The position numbers and the translations under genes were made by a program. Below are positions 33,622-45,338 of a DNA stretch of 64,000 bases, in pieces (the first letter of the stretch is position 1; every line of letters starts with the position of its first letter). Below the pieces are notes generated by a model that saw nothing but the letters and a program-made list of their open reading frames with translations, was not told the DNA's origin and ran no database searches. Source of the DNA: Isoetes taiwanensis (taxonomy: Eukaryota; Streptophyta; Lycopodiopsida; Isoetales; Isoetaceae); contig JAJEKV010000020.1 of assembly GCA_021234155.1 (NCBI GenBank), forward strand, positions 6,618,563 to 6,682,562, written 5' to 3'.

Positions 33622-36148
33622 CTGGTTGGTAACTTGAAGTATACTATTAAGGAAAACATTAAGGGATTTTTTCTGGTAGGGCCTAAATGTTTCCGCAACT
33701 ATCGCGTGGGTTCATATTGTCCTAAGACATTAGAGGCGTGGGTAAGACATTATATATCCCTCGAACACAAAAAAGTACTGAAGAAAAGTAGTTAGACGTC
33801 TATGCAACTTTACTCTATATTGTCGTAAGACATGAACTTATACCGAATTTTTCCTCGGACACATAACGTGGAGAAAAGTAGTAATGTGTGTAGGGGTAGT
33901 GAAAAGGATGTCTATGCAACTTTATGTGCATGTGAATTAGAGTGGTTGGTGCAACTCTAAAAGATCGAATAATCTAACAAAAAGAGAGCAAAGCCCGCTA
34001 GAATGGGATTGAAATGAATTAAAAGAATGAGTAATTCAATAATATGACATACCACAATGTCACCATAGTTGGTGCCAAGGTTGTAGAAGAGGGTGCCAAT
34101 GCAAATAGCAAGCATAGTATAGCCAAAAAGGCGCATCCAAAAGTAGCCTATGTCCCTCATCATGTTCACAGATGATCTTCTCGTTAGAATGATGCTCTGC
34201 ATCAAGAAACTCGCCTGACCTGCAGAACATGGCAGCTTTTCGCCTTTTCGCTGCATCAAATGTTCCACTTTAGAAATCAGTGGACCCATTAGAAATCAAT
34301 AGGCCAACCTTCATTTTAACTCATTGCATTAAATATGTATGCTCACCATACGTGACATTTCTTCCACTTTACTCTCCACCATCTGTCCAGATTCAGAAAT
34401 CCTATAACAGTTCATGAGGATCTTGATCACCTCTGATGTTGGAAGCTTATCCAAGGGATCGCTAGAAAGCAATCCCGTGCTCTGCAATGATACGGGAGTG
34501 GTCAGTTCTATCACGATCGGATTATAAAGATCAATTCAATTCAATTCAATTTTAATTTACTCAGTTTTCGTCCATTTGGCTTGCATGACTAAAATTGAGA
34601 ATATAAGTTCCTTTTCTCTAGCTTAGATTGAGCATATTCTAGCCATCCATGTTTCTCCAAGGAACATTTACCAACCTTGTAGCATTCTTGTAAAAATCCT
34701 TGTACAGTATCAAATCCTGGAGTGATGGCTTTCAGAAAATGATCTGTGGCACTTCTGTAGCTTGGACATGGAAATCCTGCACTGGCAAAGAACTAACCAT
34801 TCCTCTATCTTTTAGAACACACAATTCGGCCAAAAAGAATAAGTAGAGAGTGTGCGTACTTCACTAGTCATGCATGCATCACCAAAATATACGCTTTTTC
34901 CATTGGAGAGCAAGCAGAGCTTGTCAAAGAGGTTAAATATCTCATCACTTGGCTGATGAATGGAGATAACTAGTGTTCTGCCACTGCTAGCCATCTTTCT
35001 GAGGATAGAAACGACAAAGAATGCTGAGGCACTGCATGAAAAACACTGAGTAAGTGACTAGGTGAATCAGTTTCACTCAACATCTCAGGTCAAACTTTGA
35101 GATATTACAACAAAACCTTTGTTAGAAGTGTTCCTTTCAATCACAATTCAAGTTTCTTATATAGCAGAACCAACTAGTTTTCTCTACCTGTCCAATCCAC
35201 TAGTAGGTTCATCCAAGAACAGCAGCATAGGACCAGTGAAGATCTCTAAAGCAATACTAACGCGGCGCTTTTCGCCCTTGCTTAGGCCTCTGATATGCCA
35301 GTTGCCTACTTTGGTATCAGCACATGAACCAAGTCCCATGTCCAAGATTGTGCTTTCAACAATGGCCAACTTATGGCACTTGGGCATTGAGTCAGGAAGT
35401 CTTAAATGTGCAGCATAAGTAAGTGTCTCTCTCACTGTCAAGGTGCTGGTGAGTGTATCATCTTGGGTAACATATGCCTGCAAATGCGAATAACCATGTC
35501 AGACCTGAAATATCTGCCTGGAAATGCAAATAAAGGAACCATTCTTTGCATGTCAGGTCTGGCAGAACAACTTGGTCCTCAATAACTACAAAAACAAATC
35601 GAACAGATATGCTAGATATATCACATTAGCACATACTGTGGTGCCATAAGGATTGCCTTGCTTGTGGCCATTAAGAAGAACCTCTCCTTTGAACTTGAAA
35701 TTCTTTGCCACTCTTCCTGAACACGAAACCAAAACCAAATTAAGATAAACACAAAATTTTAGCATGAATCAACACAAAACTCCCTCCTTTTCAACTTACA
35801 AGGGATCATATCAAACAATATCACATGCTACCACATGATCTGACATGATTATTTGATTACAAATGAAATACCTGCAAGAGTGTCAAGAAGGGTGGATTTG
35901 CCAGACCCAGAAGGGCCCATGATGGCAGTAATTTCACCAGGATCAGCATAGCCACTAACATTCTGTAGAATCTCACAAGAATCAGAACCAGAAACAGGGG
36001 CAGAGACGGTAATACTTTTCCAGATCAATTTGGCAGGAATATCTGGGGAAGGAATATGGAGCTGCTGAGAGCCGGCTGAAGCCCGCCAGATCAATGGGGT
36101 TGATCCTGGCGACGGAGAAGGAGAAAAGCTGTGGCTTACTCGGCTCAT
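31604..36148 (-). CDS. ABCG11-like: ABCG11-like half-size ABC transporter (WBC type), 11 exons
   Basis: ABCG half-transporters have one ATPase domain followed by six membrane helices and act as dimers at the plasma membrane. Arabidopsis ABCG11 exports cuticular lipids. Exons inferred on the minus strand: 36148-35872, 35716-35637, 35477-35188, 35031-34860, 34792-34676, 34481-34347, 34250-34053, 32644-32558, 32490-32218, 32060-31953, 31876-31604. All introns are GT-AG and the exons join in frame to 669 codons plus stop. Walker A is GPSGSGKST (78-86), the Q-loop is TQDD (Q124), the signature is LSKGE (184-188, usually SGGE), Walker B is LLFLDEP (204-210), and the switch His is H241. Membrane segments run from about residue 395. 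ERLNGHY, PSF.ED and [15 protein letters not shown] point to the ABCG11 clade, but exact orthology is not shown. Intron 7 (1.4 kb) holds repeats. Confidence 0.88.
32180..32212. repeat. T20-G13 tract beside a splice donor
   Basis: Twenty T then thirteen G on the plus strand, that is C13 then A20 in the ABCG transcript, beginning about 5 bases inside the intron after the exon ending ATACAG|GTAGG at 32218. Confidence 0.95.
32774..33115. repeat. Tandem repeats in ABCG intron 7
   Basis: A 110-bp unit beginning atttcagatgggatattggc is present twice (32774 and 32884). It is followed by a duplicated block of about 70 bp (tacacaatttctaacatggc, attgttgatgga..aagaggagttggga). All lie within the intron between the exons at 34053 and 32644. 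Confidence 0.85.
33361..33450 (+). mobile_element. LINE family B 3'-end fragment in ABCG intron 7
   Basis: ttgtactagcctattgtatg..cccatgatc..ttattccattctattc matches the 3' end of the LINE copy at 16100-16180, including the ATTCT-type tail. It is opposite to the host gene's transcription. Confidence 0.6.
33597..33621. repeat. Poly(T) tract, about 25 bases
   Basis: Homopolymer run in ABCG intron 7, read as poly(A) in the transcript. Confidence 0.95.
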
Positions 36149-36231
36149 AGCTAAGACCTTACATGGTCCGAAGGTGCTCCTTATGTAGAGATTGAGGCCA
36201 TTGTATGATTGTCTAGTTGCCTATTTGCCAC

Positions 36232-36243
36232 CTATTTAAATAG
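36232..36243 (-). promoter_or_regulatory. Candidate TATA box of the ABCG gene
   Basis: ctatttaaatag lies 84-95 bases upstream of the ATG at 36148 on the minus strand, a normal distance for a plant core promoter with a short leader. It is self-complementary, so orientation is set by the gene. Confidence 0.5.
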
Positions 36244-36326
36244 CAAAACAACATTTGAGCCTTTTAATGGTATTCAACAAGTAAGACAAATTATTGGATC
36301 TCCTAGTCAATCTCTTTGGGGAGTAG

Positions 36327-36481
36327 TAATGGCCCTCGGCTGCTATTCCCATCTCAATTGTCTAGCCGAGGCCCATTACGTGTTTTAAGATTACATGTTT
36401 TAAGGGCCCCCCCGGTGCCTGCCGCCCTCCGCGGCTTGCCGACGCATTAGGCCCGCCACCAAGCCCTTAAAACATGTAATC
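36327..36481. repeat. Nested foldbacks upstream of the ABCG promoter
   Basis: A perfect 19-bp inverted repeat (gattacatgttttaagggc at 36389-36407 and its complement at 36463-36481) encloses a GC-rich loop of 55 bases. Just left of it, taatggccctcggct (36328) pairs with agccgaggcccatta (36363) with one indel or mismatch. These are MITE-like foldbacks about 100-250 bp beyond the TATA box. Confidence 0.8.
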
Positions 36482-36489
36482 CCCACCTC

Positions 36490-36813
36490 ACCACTTTTGG
36501 GCCCCCAAAGGGCCACTAACAGCATGGCATAGTAATGGCCATAGCTGAACCTAGCGTAATATTGGCGTGCCCATGTTATTCCTCGAAATTTTGAGGTATT
36601 TAAGTAGGTCAACATGTTAGAGGAGAGAAAGTTCTATGTATTTACATGTCTGACTTTGTTATGCCCAATAGGTTGCCTTTCATCAATCTCTTATGTTTCA
36701 TATTCATTAATTCTACCTTCATCCATCCAAGCATTGGAATGCAAAAAATGGATTACAGTTTTATCTCTTACTTGCAAATTTAAGCATATGTTACCATAAA
36801 GTTATCATTTATA
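36490..36813. other. Intergenic, no gene recognised
   Basis: AT-rich sequence between the foldbacks and the Helitron-like 5' end. One 61-codon frame without any motif. Confidence 0.4.
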
Positions 36814-37296
36814 TCTTTCTATATATAATACTAAAAGCAAAATAAGGGGCTAGTATGTGCAGCATTTTGGCCCTTGATTTTGCAACTTTTGTTCTAGGCA
36901 GTTAGATTATAAAAGCAGTTTAAAAGGGCCACTGGATAGTATGAAGAGGCATCCGAGATTTCAACTATATTATTTCGCTGCATAGTATGGGTCATTGCTT
37001 GCTCTACCGGAATCACGATATATGTCATGCCTTTGATTTAGGGCAACGCATCTGATGTTTCTTTTCCCTTAATGTCATTCTTCTTCAAAAATGTTTCGTT
37101 GATGATGTCTCTTTGCGGGATGCTTTGTGAAATGCTATGTCCTGGCATGTCTCTTTCTAGGTTTGCATATTTGTTTCTATTCGACTTTGAAGCCCACAGC
37201 TATAGAATGAAAAACCGGAAGTGATATGCTGAGATGCAGTGTCCATTTTTATGTGAGAAAACAATGAGCCATTTAATGCAGTCCTGATGTGTAGCT

Positions 37297-37795
37297 ATGA
37301 AACCCCCTTCTTCACACAAGAAGAAATCTAAACCATCATCAAGGAAGACTCTAACCCTTATAAGAAGCAAGAAAAGACAAGCCGAATCTTCTGAAGACAA
37401 GGATCATTCTTTATATATTGTCAAGGTAGAGCTTCGTCCCCTTTTAGATGTTATAAGATCTATAGAATCAAGCAATCATGTGACTGCCCAGATGGTGATG
37501 GTGGTGCAAGTATTGGTCCGCTTCAAATATCAGAAAGATATCATTTAGATATCTGGAAACTCAAGCCCGCAGTGTCCTGGCTACGTTGCAGGTATGCTAT
37601 TTGTTCTACATCTTTTCTTATTTCTTTTATTTTCGTCTAGATCCAAGGGTTTTCTAAGTAGATCTGCTCCATCTATTTCAATTTCTTTAAGACATGGAGC
37701 TTGGGCATGCAGAAAACATCGTAGTAATGACATATTCAACAAAACTTGGACTTATTCAGATTTAATAGATAACACTTCAAGGACTCCATTATAAG
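37297..37795 (+). pseudogene. Exon-like gene fragment, repeated inverted at 40.9-41.2 kb
   Basis: The open frame KSKPSSRKTLTLIRSKKRQA continues to FKYQKDII and a stop. A sister frame across the same bases runs RKISFRHLETQARSVLTTLE in the inverted copy, where a donor-like |GTATAA follows. The block 37480-37700 recurs inverted at about 40975-41150. The product is not recognised. Confidence 0.3.
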
Positions 37796-39227
37796 AATAT
37801 ATATATTATTTAATTCTTCCTGATTGTTATAATTTTTATGAGTTTTAATTATATAAGTTTATCGTTAAGTTAAGACCTTAATGGTTATCAAAGCATAAAA
37901 TTGCTTTTCAAACTAATTTTCACTCGAATTTATTTAGAATTAGACATTTCTAGAATATAAAATTTCAATTTTCAGTGATTTAACAAATTTAAAATTTAGA
38001 AATCCTGATAATTTGTAAAATGAAATCTGATGGTTCGATAAGTGATTGACTTAAAACTATTATGAGAATTTTTCAATTTACAAACTTCTATACTTTTAAA
38101 AACACCTTTAAGAAAAGTTTTAGGTCGAAATCAATTAAATTATAAAGTTAATATTTTAGTAATAACTTTCTTTAAAACTTTCCTTAAATATTTTGAATAA
38201 GTTCAAATTCATGCGTAGGTGTTAAGAAAAACATCACTCACTTTCCATGTCAAGAAAAGCATCATTCACTTCCCAAATTTGGAATGGCCTACTTTGACAT
38301 ATCACCACAGATCATCGCAGCTTGATAAACATTGCTAAATCATTTAGACTCTCGACAGAGAAAAGCCAAACATGCATTAATAGAAGAATAAGTTGTTGGC
38401 CTGCTACAAGTGCAATTAGTAATACAAGTGCAATTAGTAAGCTCAGGTATTACAAAAGAACAATTGAGACCTTCTCGAGCCTTATATGATCCCTGACTCT
38501 CAGATTCAATCATAATCTTATCCACTACTTGCACAAGGGTTCATATAAATTTTTGAAGGATCTTATTATCTTCAGCATTACAAAACACAAAACTCTGATG
38601 TTACATGGAAAAACAAAATCACTCATCTAGGAGAGCACGCAATGAAATAAAGTATGAAAACTTTATTTTTATTATTGCCATTCAGATTCCTCTCTGCATA
38701 AACTTCAAGATTCAAAACTCACGTTAAATTCTGGTAAGGGACTCGCAAGCAACACAAAAGCCGGCCGATAGATAGGCTTATCATTTACCATAGCAGAAGA
38801 TACAATGTTTGAATAATATAGATGGGGAGCTAGCCATAGGAACAATGTCGAGCTACCCCATTAGGAAGAAAGTGTGCATAGACAGTATAGACGGGTAGTG
38901 GCGACAACTTCTCATTGGGATGAAAAACCATGCTCTTTCGGGTTTTCGAGGAAAATCCTAATGAGAAATGGTCGCCAACAACCTTGGATGGTTGCCTGGA
39001 GAATTGAAGGAAGTGGGGGGATGGCGTACGCAAGAGGGAGTGAACCTGCGAGACGACATAATATCTGCAAAAGAAATGGAACACATAGAAGGCACCCATT
39101 AACAGTTAAGGAGATCAAGAACATGCATGATGGCGAAACAGCAAGCTGCACAACAACAAGCACCCAAAAAGCTGATGTGAGTGATTACTAAGGAGGAGAA
39201 AATCAACAATATATGGCAAAAGAGAAG

Positions 39228-39412
39228 ATAGCATCACCCGGAGGGTGGAGAGAAAAAGCATCACCAAGCGGGTGGAAGAAAGAACATGATAAAAAATAAA
39301 AAAATATTGCGTCACCCTCAGGGTGGAAATAAACAACATCACTAGGTGGAGAACAAGGCAGCGCTATGCAGGTGTAAAACCATAATCATAGCAACACCCG
39401 GGGGGTGGACAA
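39228..39412. repeat. Irregular repeats of self-complementary CACCC..GGGTG motifs
   Basis: Five spaced motifs (atcacccggagggtgga, atcaccaagcgggtgga, gtcaccctcagggtgga, atcactaggtgga, aacacccggggggtgga), each a short hairpin, within the segment unique to copy A. Confidence 0.7.
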
Positions 39413-39967
39413 CAATAAGAACAGAAACACATACGAAAAACAATAAACAAGCGCCCAAGCAAATTAGGGAGGGAAGGGAGGGAAGCAATGGGTAATGAGA
39501 GAAGTGATGCTGTGAGAAGACATTGATAACCGACCTCGAATATGGAGAGTGCTTATATAACGGCTCGTCCCTGCCCAGAATGGCGATCCGAGGGCTCGGA
39601 TCGATGCTATTGATGTTACATATGTTATGGTACAAAAAGCACAAGTGCAGAATACGTTAGCACGCGCCCAGATGATGAAATCAAGATGTAGAAATACATC
39701 TTGCATTAAAGGAAAATCTATCAAACTACAGAAGCTACATCTAATAAGCTATATTTTCAGGGAACAAACCGACAATGCATCATTATGAAACACGACTCTA
39801 GGTCTCTACATTAGGAACGCAGGTTAATAAAAACAAATGATTCGTGTATGAGGAGAAAAAATGATAGTCGATAGCATGTTTAGAATGAAGAAGCATTTTC
39901 CTTGCATCTTTTAACAGAAAGAAATCATATCCTGTATGAGTTATCCAAATGAGTACTAAATAGTTAC

Positions 39968-40443
39968 CTTCTTGCACTAGAGATTTTGTAAGAACTGCTT
40001 TAGTTTCTTGTGCTCCCTGAATAATCGTGAAGTAGCATACAACCCATATGATGCACCCAATTGCACATAAATTTGTCAACATGATCACGTAAATGGCTAA
40101 AAGCAGGGAACCAGTTGCTTACGTATACATCTAAATGTCTGCTTAAACAAACTCAAGATTGCAGTTGCAAAGCCCAAGAAATATATAGAAAAGAGAGGGA
40201 AAGAAGGATCTTTGAAAGGATGTTGGCTCTGCCATAAGGACAGATTATATTTTTCTTCCTAAAATAAAAAAATTGAATATTATCTCACTACCTTGTCCCA
40301 TAAGGAAACTTGATCCGGTTGATGCCCCTGTGGCTTCCAGAATATACAAAGTGAAACCCACAAAGCTTCTCAACAATTGCAAGATATTTTCTCCATAAAA
40401 ATCGAATGGCAGAAGATGAGAGTCGTGCATTTAAGTCTATAAC
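39968..40443 (-). pseudogene. Exon-like fragments of an unknown gene, copy A
   Basis: Exon a (40443-40292) follows an acceptor ATCTCCAG and ends at AAG|GTAGTG. Its best conserved frame reads HLLPFDFYGENILQLLRSF and then ATGASTGSSFLMGQ. A middle block (about 40260-40125) reads LWQSQHPFKDPSF.. LSLFKQTFRCI. Exon c (40016-39968) reads GAQETKAVLTKSLVQE between TTATTCAG and |GTAACT. The phases of a and the middle block do not join cleanly, so at least one junction is wrong or damaged. The family is not recognised. Intron-bearing fragments argue for DNA-level capture rather than retroposition. Confidence 0.35.
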
Positions 40444-41699
40444 CTGGAGATGTAAATAGCGAAGGTAGGATAAGCAGTCGAGAAGTATGACTTCATGTCA
40501 AGGTTAGATGGAATCGTTAAGAAGGAGTAGGAAAACCAAGATTTTGCAAAATTGATTCTTACCCAGACGAATTCATTGCATTCGTTTCAAATTTAAATAA
40601 AGAATTACCTTTCTTTTGGAGATAAGAAATTAGCTTCACTTGCGCAGATTGATGTTTCTGTTTGTGAAAATGTCCGCATCAAATGATATGTGCTTGCAAC
40701 TGGTGCAGATATCTATAAATATTGTGCTAGCAGTAATCTATATTTTTTCTCCCAGAACCTTGAGGTCCATCTATAAGCAAGCAAACATGAAATTAGAAAT
40801 GGAATCTAGTTCCCGTGCTAGTTCTTCGTTTTTCTATTATACTAACCATTATGGATCTTGGCTAGAGTTTGCCAATTATTCTTTTCTGATGCATCCTTGC
40901 AATTCATCCATTATGGTACTATGATGTTTTCTGCATGCTCAAGCTCCATGACTTAAATAAATTGAAATAGGTGGAACAGATCTACTTAGAAAACCTTTGG
41001 ATCTAGACGAAAATAAAAGAAATAAGAAAAGATGTAGAACAAATATTATACCTCCAACGTAGTGAGGACACTGCGGGCTTGAGTTTCCAGATGTCTAAAT
41101 GATATCTTTCTGATATTTGAAGTAGACCAATACTTGCACCACCAAATGTGTGGATCTAGAATGCTACATATTAACGTTTGTGGATCTAATATGCTATATA
41201 TTCTTGTGCAATAACATCAACAAATAACTGCAAATTCTGATAGCTTGAGTAAGCCTTTAAGCATTATAATCGTTATATAGCTAATGCAGAATGTGTCTTA
41301 GTGGTAACAACAGCAACATTTTGTTGTTAGAAATAAAATTTTCCTTTTGCACTGCATATTTATAGCAAAGTCTACACTGAAGTGAAAACCTTAAATGGAG
41401 TATATTCTTAAATGGCATATATGTTATAGTGCACATACCAAATCCTCTGTGAGAGCAAGAAATTGTTGGCATGTGTGAATAATTAAAACATGTACTTCTA
41501 CTTTGAAAATCATTTTTGGTATTTATTTTCTTAATCTCAAGATCTTAACATGTTGGAAGATACAATCAATCTTTCCATCAGAAAAGCCATACTCACCAGT
41601 TGCCAACATTGTAAAGTACCAAAAAGAGAGCAAACTCAAGATGGGACACCTCCCGGAATAGTTGCGGGAGGTCAAAAAGAAATATGCGGGTTACTATAC

Positions 41700-43740
41700 A
41701 GTTACCATGTCAAGAAAAGCATCACTCACATTCCATGTCAAGAAAAGCATCATTCACTTTCCAAATTTGGGAATGGCTTACTTTGACATATCACCACATA
41801 TCATCACAGCTTGATAAACATTGTTAAATCATTTAGACTCTCAACAGAGAAAAGCCAAGCATGCATATATAGAAGAATGAGTTCTTGGCCTGCTACAAGT
41901 GCAATTAGTAATACAAGTGCAATTAGTAAGCGTAGGTAATACAAGAGAACAATTAAGATCTTCTCGAGCCTTACACGATCCCTAACTCTCAGATTCAATC
42001 ATAATCTTGCCCACTACTTGCACAAGGGTTCATATAAATTTTTGAAGGACCTTATTGTCTTCAGCATTACAAAACACAAAACTCTGATGTTACTTGAAAA
42101 AACAAAATCACTCATCTAGGAGAGTACGCAATGAAATAAAGTATGAAAACTTTATTTTTATTGTTGTCATTCTCTGCATAAACTTTAAGATGCAAAACCC
42201 ACGTTAAATTGATGTTACATACGTTATGATATAGATAGCACAAGTGCATAATAGGTTAGCACGCTATTGTAATGCATTATTGACATTCTGGATGCTACCA
42301 GAATTGCATTCGTCTATTGTTCCAGCATATACATAGCAATTATGACCAGTCCTGCAAACATAGAAGAAGCCAGTTCATAGAAGCACGGATGCTAAACGTG
42401 CAAAAACTATACCATTGCACATAGAGGATTCTGCTATATGAGCAAAAATACATTGCTATTGTCCAGATGATGAAATCAAGATGTAGAAACACATCTTGCA
42501 TTGAAGGAAAATCTATCAAACTATAGGAGCTACATCTAATAAGCTATATTTTCTGAGAATGAACCGACAGTGCATCACTATGGAACACAACTCTTTCTTA
42601 AGGTCTCTACATTAGGAATGCGGGTTAACAGAAACAAACGATTCGTGTATGAGGAGAAGAAATGACAATCGATAATATGTTTACAATGAAGAAGCATTTT
42701 TCCTTGCATCTTTTAACAGAAAGAAATCATTTTATCCTGCTTGATTTATCCAAATGAGTACTAAATAGTTACCTTCTTACACCAGAGGTTTCATAAGAAG
42801 TGCTTTAGTTTCTTGTGCTCCCTGAATAATTGTGAAGTAGCGTACAGTCCATATGATGCACCTAACACATAAGACTGTCAACATGATCTAAATGGCTAAA
42901 AGCAGGGATGCTCACGTATACATCTGAATGTCTGCTTAAACAAACTCAAGATTGCAGTTGCAAAGCCCAAGAAATATATAGAAAAGAGAGGGAAAGAAGG
43001 GTCTTTGAAAGGATTTGGTTCCGCCATAAGGATATATTATAGTATTTTTCCAAGGATGTCAGTTGTTAAAACCGAAAAATCAGATATTATCTCATTACCT
43101 TATTCCATAAGAAAACTTGGTCCAGTTGAAGCTTCTGTGGCTCCCATAACATACAAAGTGAAAGCCACAAAGCTTCTCAACAGTTGTAAGATATTTGCTC
43201 CATAAAAATCGAACGGTAGAAGATGAGAATCGTGCATTTAAGTCTACAACCTGGAGATGAAAATAGAGAAGGTAGGATAAGGAGTCGAGAAGTATGACTT
43301 CATGTCAAGTTTAGATGGAAATGTTAAGACAGAGGAGGAAAACCAAGATTTTGCAAAATGGATTTCTACCCAAACGAATTCATTCCATCTGTTTCAAATT
43401 TAAATAAGAAATTACCTCTCGTTTGTAGATAAGAAATAAGCTTTATCTACACAGATTGATGTTTCTATTTGTGAAAATGTCCGCATCAAATGATATGTGC
43501 TTGCAGCTAGTGCAGATGTCTGTAAACTTTGTGCTAGCAGTAATCTATATTTTCTTTCCTAGAACCTTGAGGTCTATCTATAAACAAACAAAGATGAAAT
43601 TAGAAATGGAATTTGGTTCCCTTGATAGTTCTTCGTTTTTCTATTATACTAACCATTATCGATATTGGCTAGAGTTTTCCAATCATTCTTTTCTAATGCA
43701 TCCTTGCAATATTTCATCCATTATGGTACTATGGTATATT
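41700..43740. repeat. Segmental duplication, copy B
   Basis: Direct copy of 38221-41000. It has about 200 bp not found in copy A (42265-42460) and lacks the 870-bp segment of copy A. It is continued by 43740-43930, which matches 37730-37950. Confidence 0.85.
42785..43258 (-). pseudogene. Exon-like fragments of an unknown gene, copy B
   Basis: Counterpart of the 39968-40443 fragments. The frame HLLPFDFYGANILQLLRSF, then ATEASTGPSFLME, is followed by a stop where copy A has Q. The exon c copy reads GAQETKALLMKPLV and then a stop. The splice-like borders are kept. Confidence 0.35.
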
Positions 43741-44093
43741 TAACAAAATTTGGACTTATTCAAATCTAATAGATATACTTCAACGATGCCATGATATGAT
43801 CAACAGTATTTTTAACTCTTATTGATTTTAATGATTTATTCTGTTTATCTTTAGATTAACGGTATGATGGTTGCTAAAGTATAAAATTGCTTTCAAAATT
43901 TATTTTCACTTTGATTTATTTAGAATTATATTTTCATCTAAAATAAACTCTCTATAATTAAAAGGTTATTTTTTCAAAACATTTAAAGAAAGTTTTAGAT
44001 TTAGAACTAATTAAATGATTATGTTTATGTTTAAAAAAATTGTATAATTTATTATTGATTAAGTTTCAATATATTTTCTTTCATTAATAATAA

Positions 44094-44600
44094 ATTATTC
44101 AATAGTTATTACTAAAATATTAACTTTATAATTTAATTGATTTCGGTCTAAAACTTTTCTGAAAGGTGTTTTAAAAAGTATAAAAGTTTGTAAATTGAAA
44201 AATGTAAATTGTAATCAGGTGATACTTTTCTTGACACCTACCATGAATTTGAGTGTACCCTCTTTCTATTAAATTGAACAGAATGAGATTTTAATGTATG
44301 AAATTGGGCTGGACCAATTCGGTTTGCTTTCTCTCTCTTTGGTACTTTACAATGTTGGCAACTGGTGAATATGGCTTTTCTGATGGAAAGATTGATTGTA
44401 TCTTCCAGCATGTTAAGATCTTGAGATTAATACTCATTTAAGGTTTTCACTTCAGTGTTGACTTTGCTATAAATTGTTCTAGGCAAGTGCAAAAAAAAAA
44501 AAAAATTTGTTTCTAACAACAAAATGTTGTTGTTGTTACCACTAAAACACATTCTGCATTAGTTATATGACGACTCAAGCTTTCAGAATTTGCAGTTATT
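44094..44600. repeat. Inverted copies of segments near 38.1 and 41.2-41.6 kb
   Basis: 44094-44210 is the inverted copy of 38074-38170 (caatttacaaacttctatac.., ttaggtcgaaatcaatt). 44330-44600 is the inverted copy of 41220-41645 (ggtactttacaatgttggca.., gatcttgagatta, ttcagaatttgcagttattt). Together with the direct copies, this gives the Helitron-like element a partly palindromic layout. Confidence 0.8.
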
Positions 44601-45338
44601 TGTTGATGTTATTGCACAAACATATGTAGCATATTAGATCCACAATTTTTATTATGTAGCATTCTAGATCCACACTATTGATGTTATTGCACAAGAATAT
44701 GTATCATATTAGATCCACAAATGTTAATATGTAGCAAGAGGGTATTGAATCTATTTTAAACACCATCCCCACATTTGTCAGTTGTTTTCTTAGCTATGTA
44801 TATTGTTCGGCTTTTTTGGGACCCGTTAAATATAAGACTACATATAAATGGTACATTTCCTAATATGCTTTCATCTGCTTATGTTTCTAATTAATATGTT
44901 TTCATCTTCCAACTTAAATGCCAAACAAAAACACTAGCAATGCTGGGCACTTTTTTCTAGTATATATCATAACATATATATGTTCTTATATTTGTCCTCT
45001 TGAATCCGGCCGTTGATCCGAGATCCTACGGCTCACGTGGCTTTGGGACGTATCCTACGGCCCAGATGGTTTGGGAGTTTGTTTCCGATTATATGTAAGG
45101 GATCCTACGGTCCAGGTTGATCTGATCCTGATCGTCGGTCCGAGATCCTACGGCTCACGTTGCTTTGGGACACATCCTACGGTGCACATGGCTTTGGGAA
45201 TTATACGTAATCGATCCTATGGTCTAGGTTGATCCGATCCTGATCGTCGATCCGAGATCTTACGGCTCACGTGGCTTGGCACATATCCTACGGTGCATAT
45301 GACTTTGGGAATGGCTCATCCCTTAGGAAAAGGCTTTT

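Larger units (their letters stand above)
38221..41000. repeat. Segmental duplication, copy A
   Basis: Matches 41700-43740 in the same orientation (catcactcactttccatgtc.., gcagcttgataaacattg.., atgacttcatgtcaag..). Copy A carries about 870 bp (38737-39610) that is absent from copy B. Confidence 0.85.
36814..44960 (+). mobile_element. Helitron-like element carrying gene fragments (non-autonomous)
   Basis: The 5' end reads TCTTTCTATATATAATACTA, in the style of plant Helitrons, and is preceded by A (36813). The 3' end is CTAG followed by T (44961). About 10 bases before it is a small hairpin (ctagc-aat-gctgg). Insertion between A and T without target duplication, a 5' TC, and a 3' CTRR with a subterminal hairpin are the Helitron rules. 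No Rep/helicase frame is present. Inside are duplicated exon-like fragments in direct order (38.2-41.0 and 41.7-43.7 kb) and inverted pieces (37.5-37.7 with 41.0-41.15; 41.2-41.6 with 44.3-44.6; 38.07-38.17 with 44.09-44.21). Ends were chosen by eye, so the assignment is tentative. Confidence 0.5.

Noticed and set aside
31604-36148. Treating the ABCG gene as a set of separate short genes
   Set aside because: The open pieces join through consensus GT-AG borders in consistent phase into one 669-codon protein with all transporter motifs in order.
45020-45300. G-box (cacgtgg) regulatory sites in the atcctacgg subrepeats
   Set aside because: The CACGTG core is present, but it is part of a repeated subunit with no adjacent gene, so calling a regulatory element is not justified.
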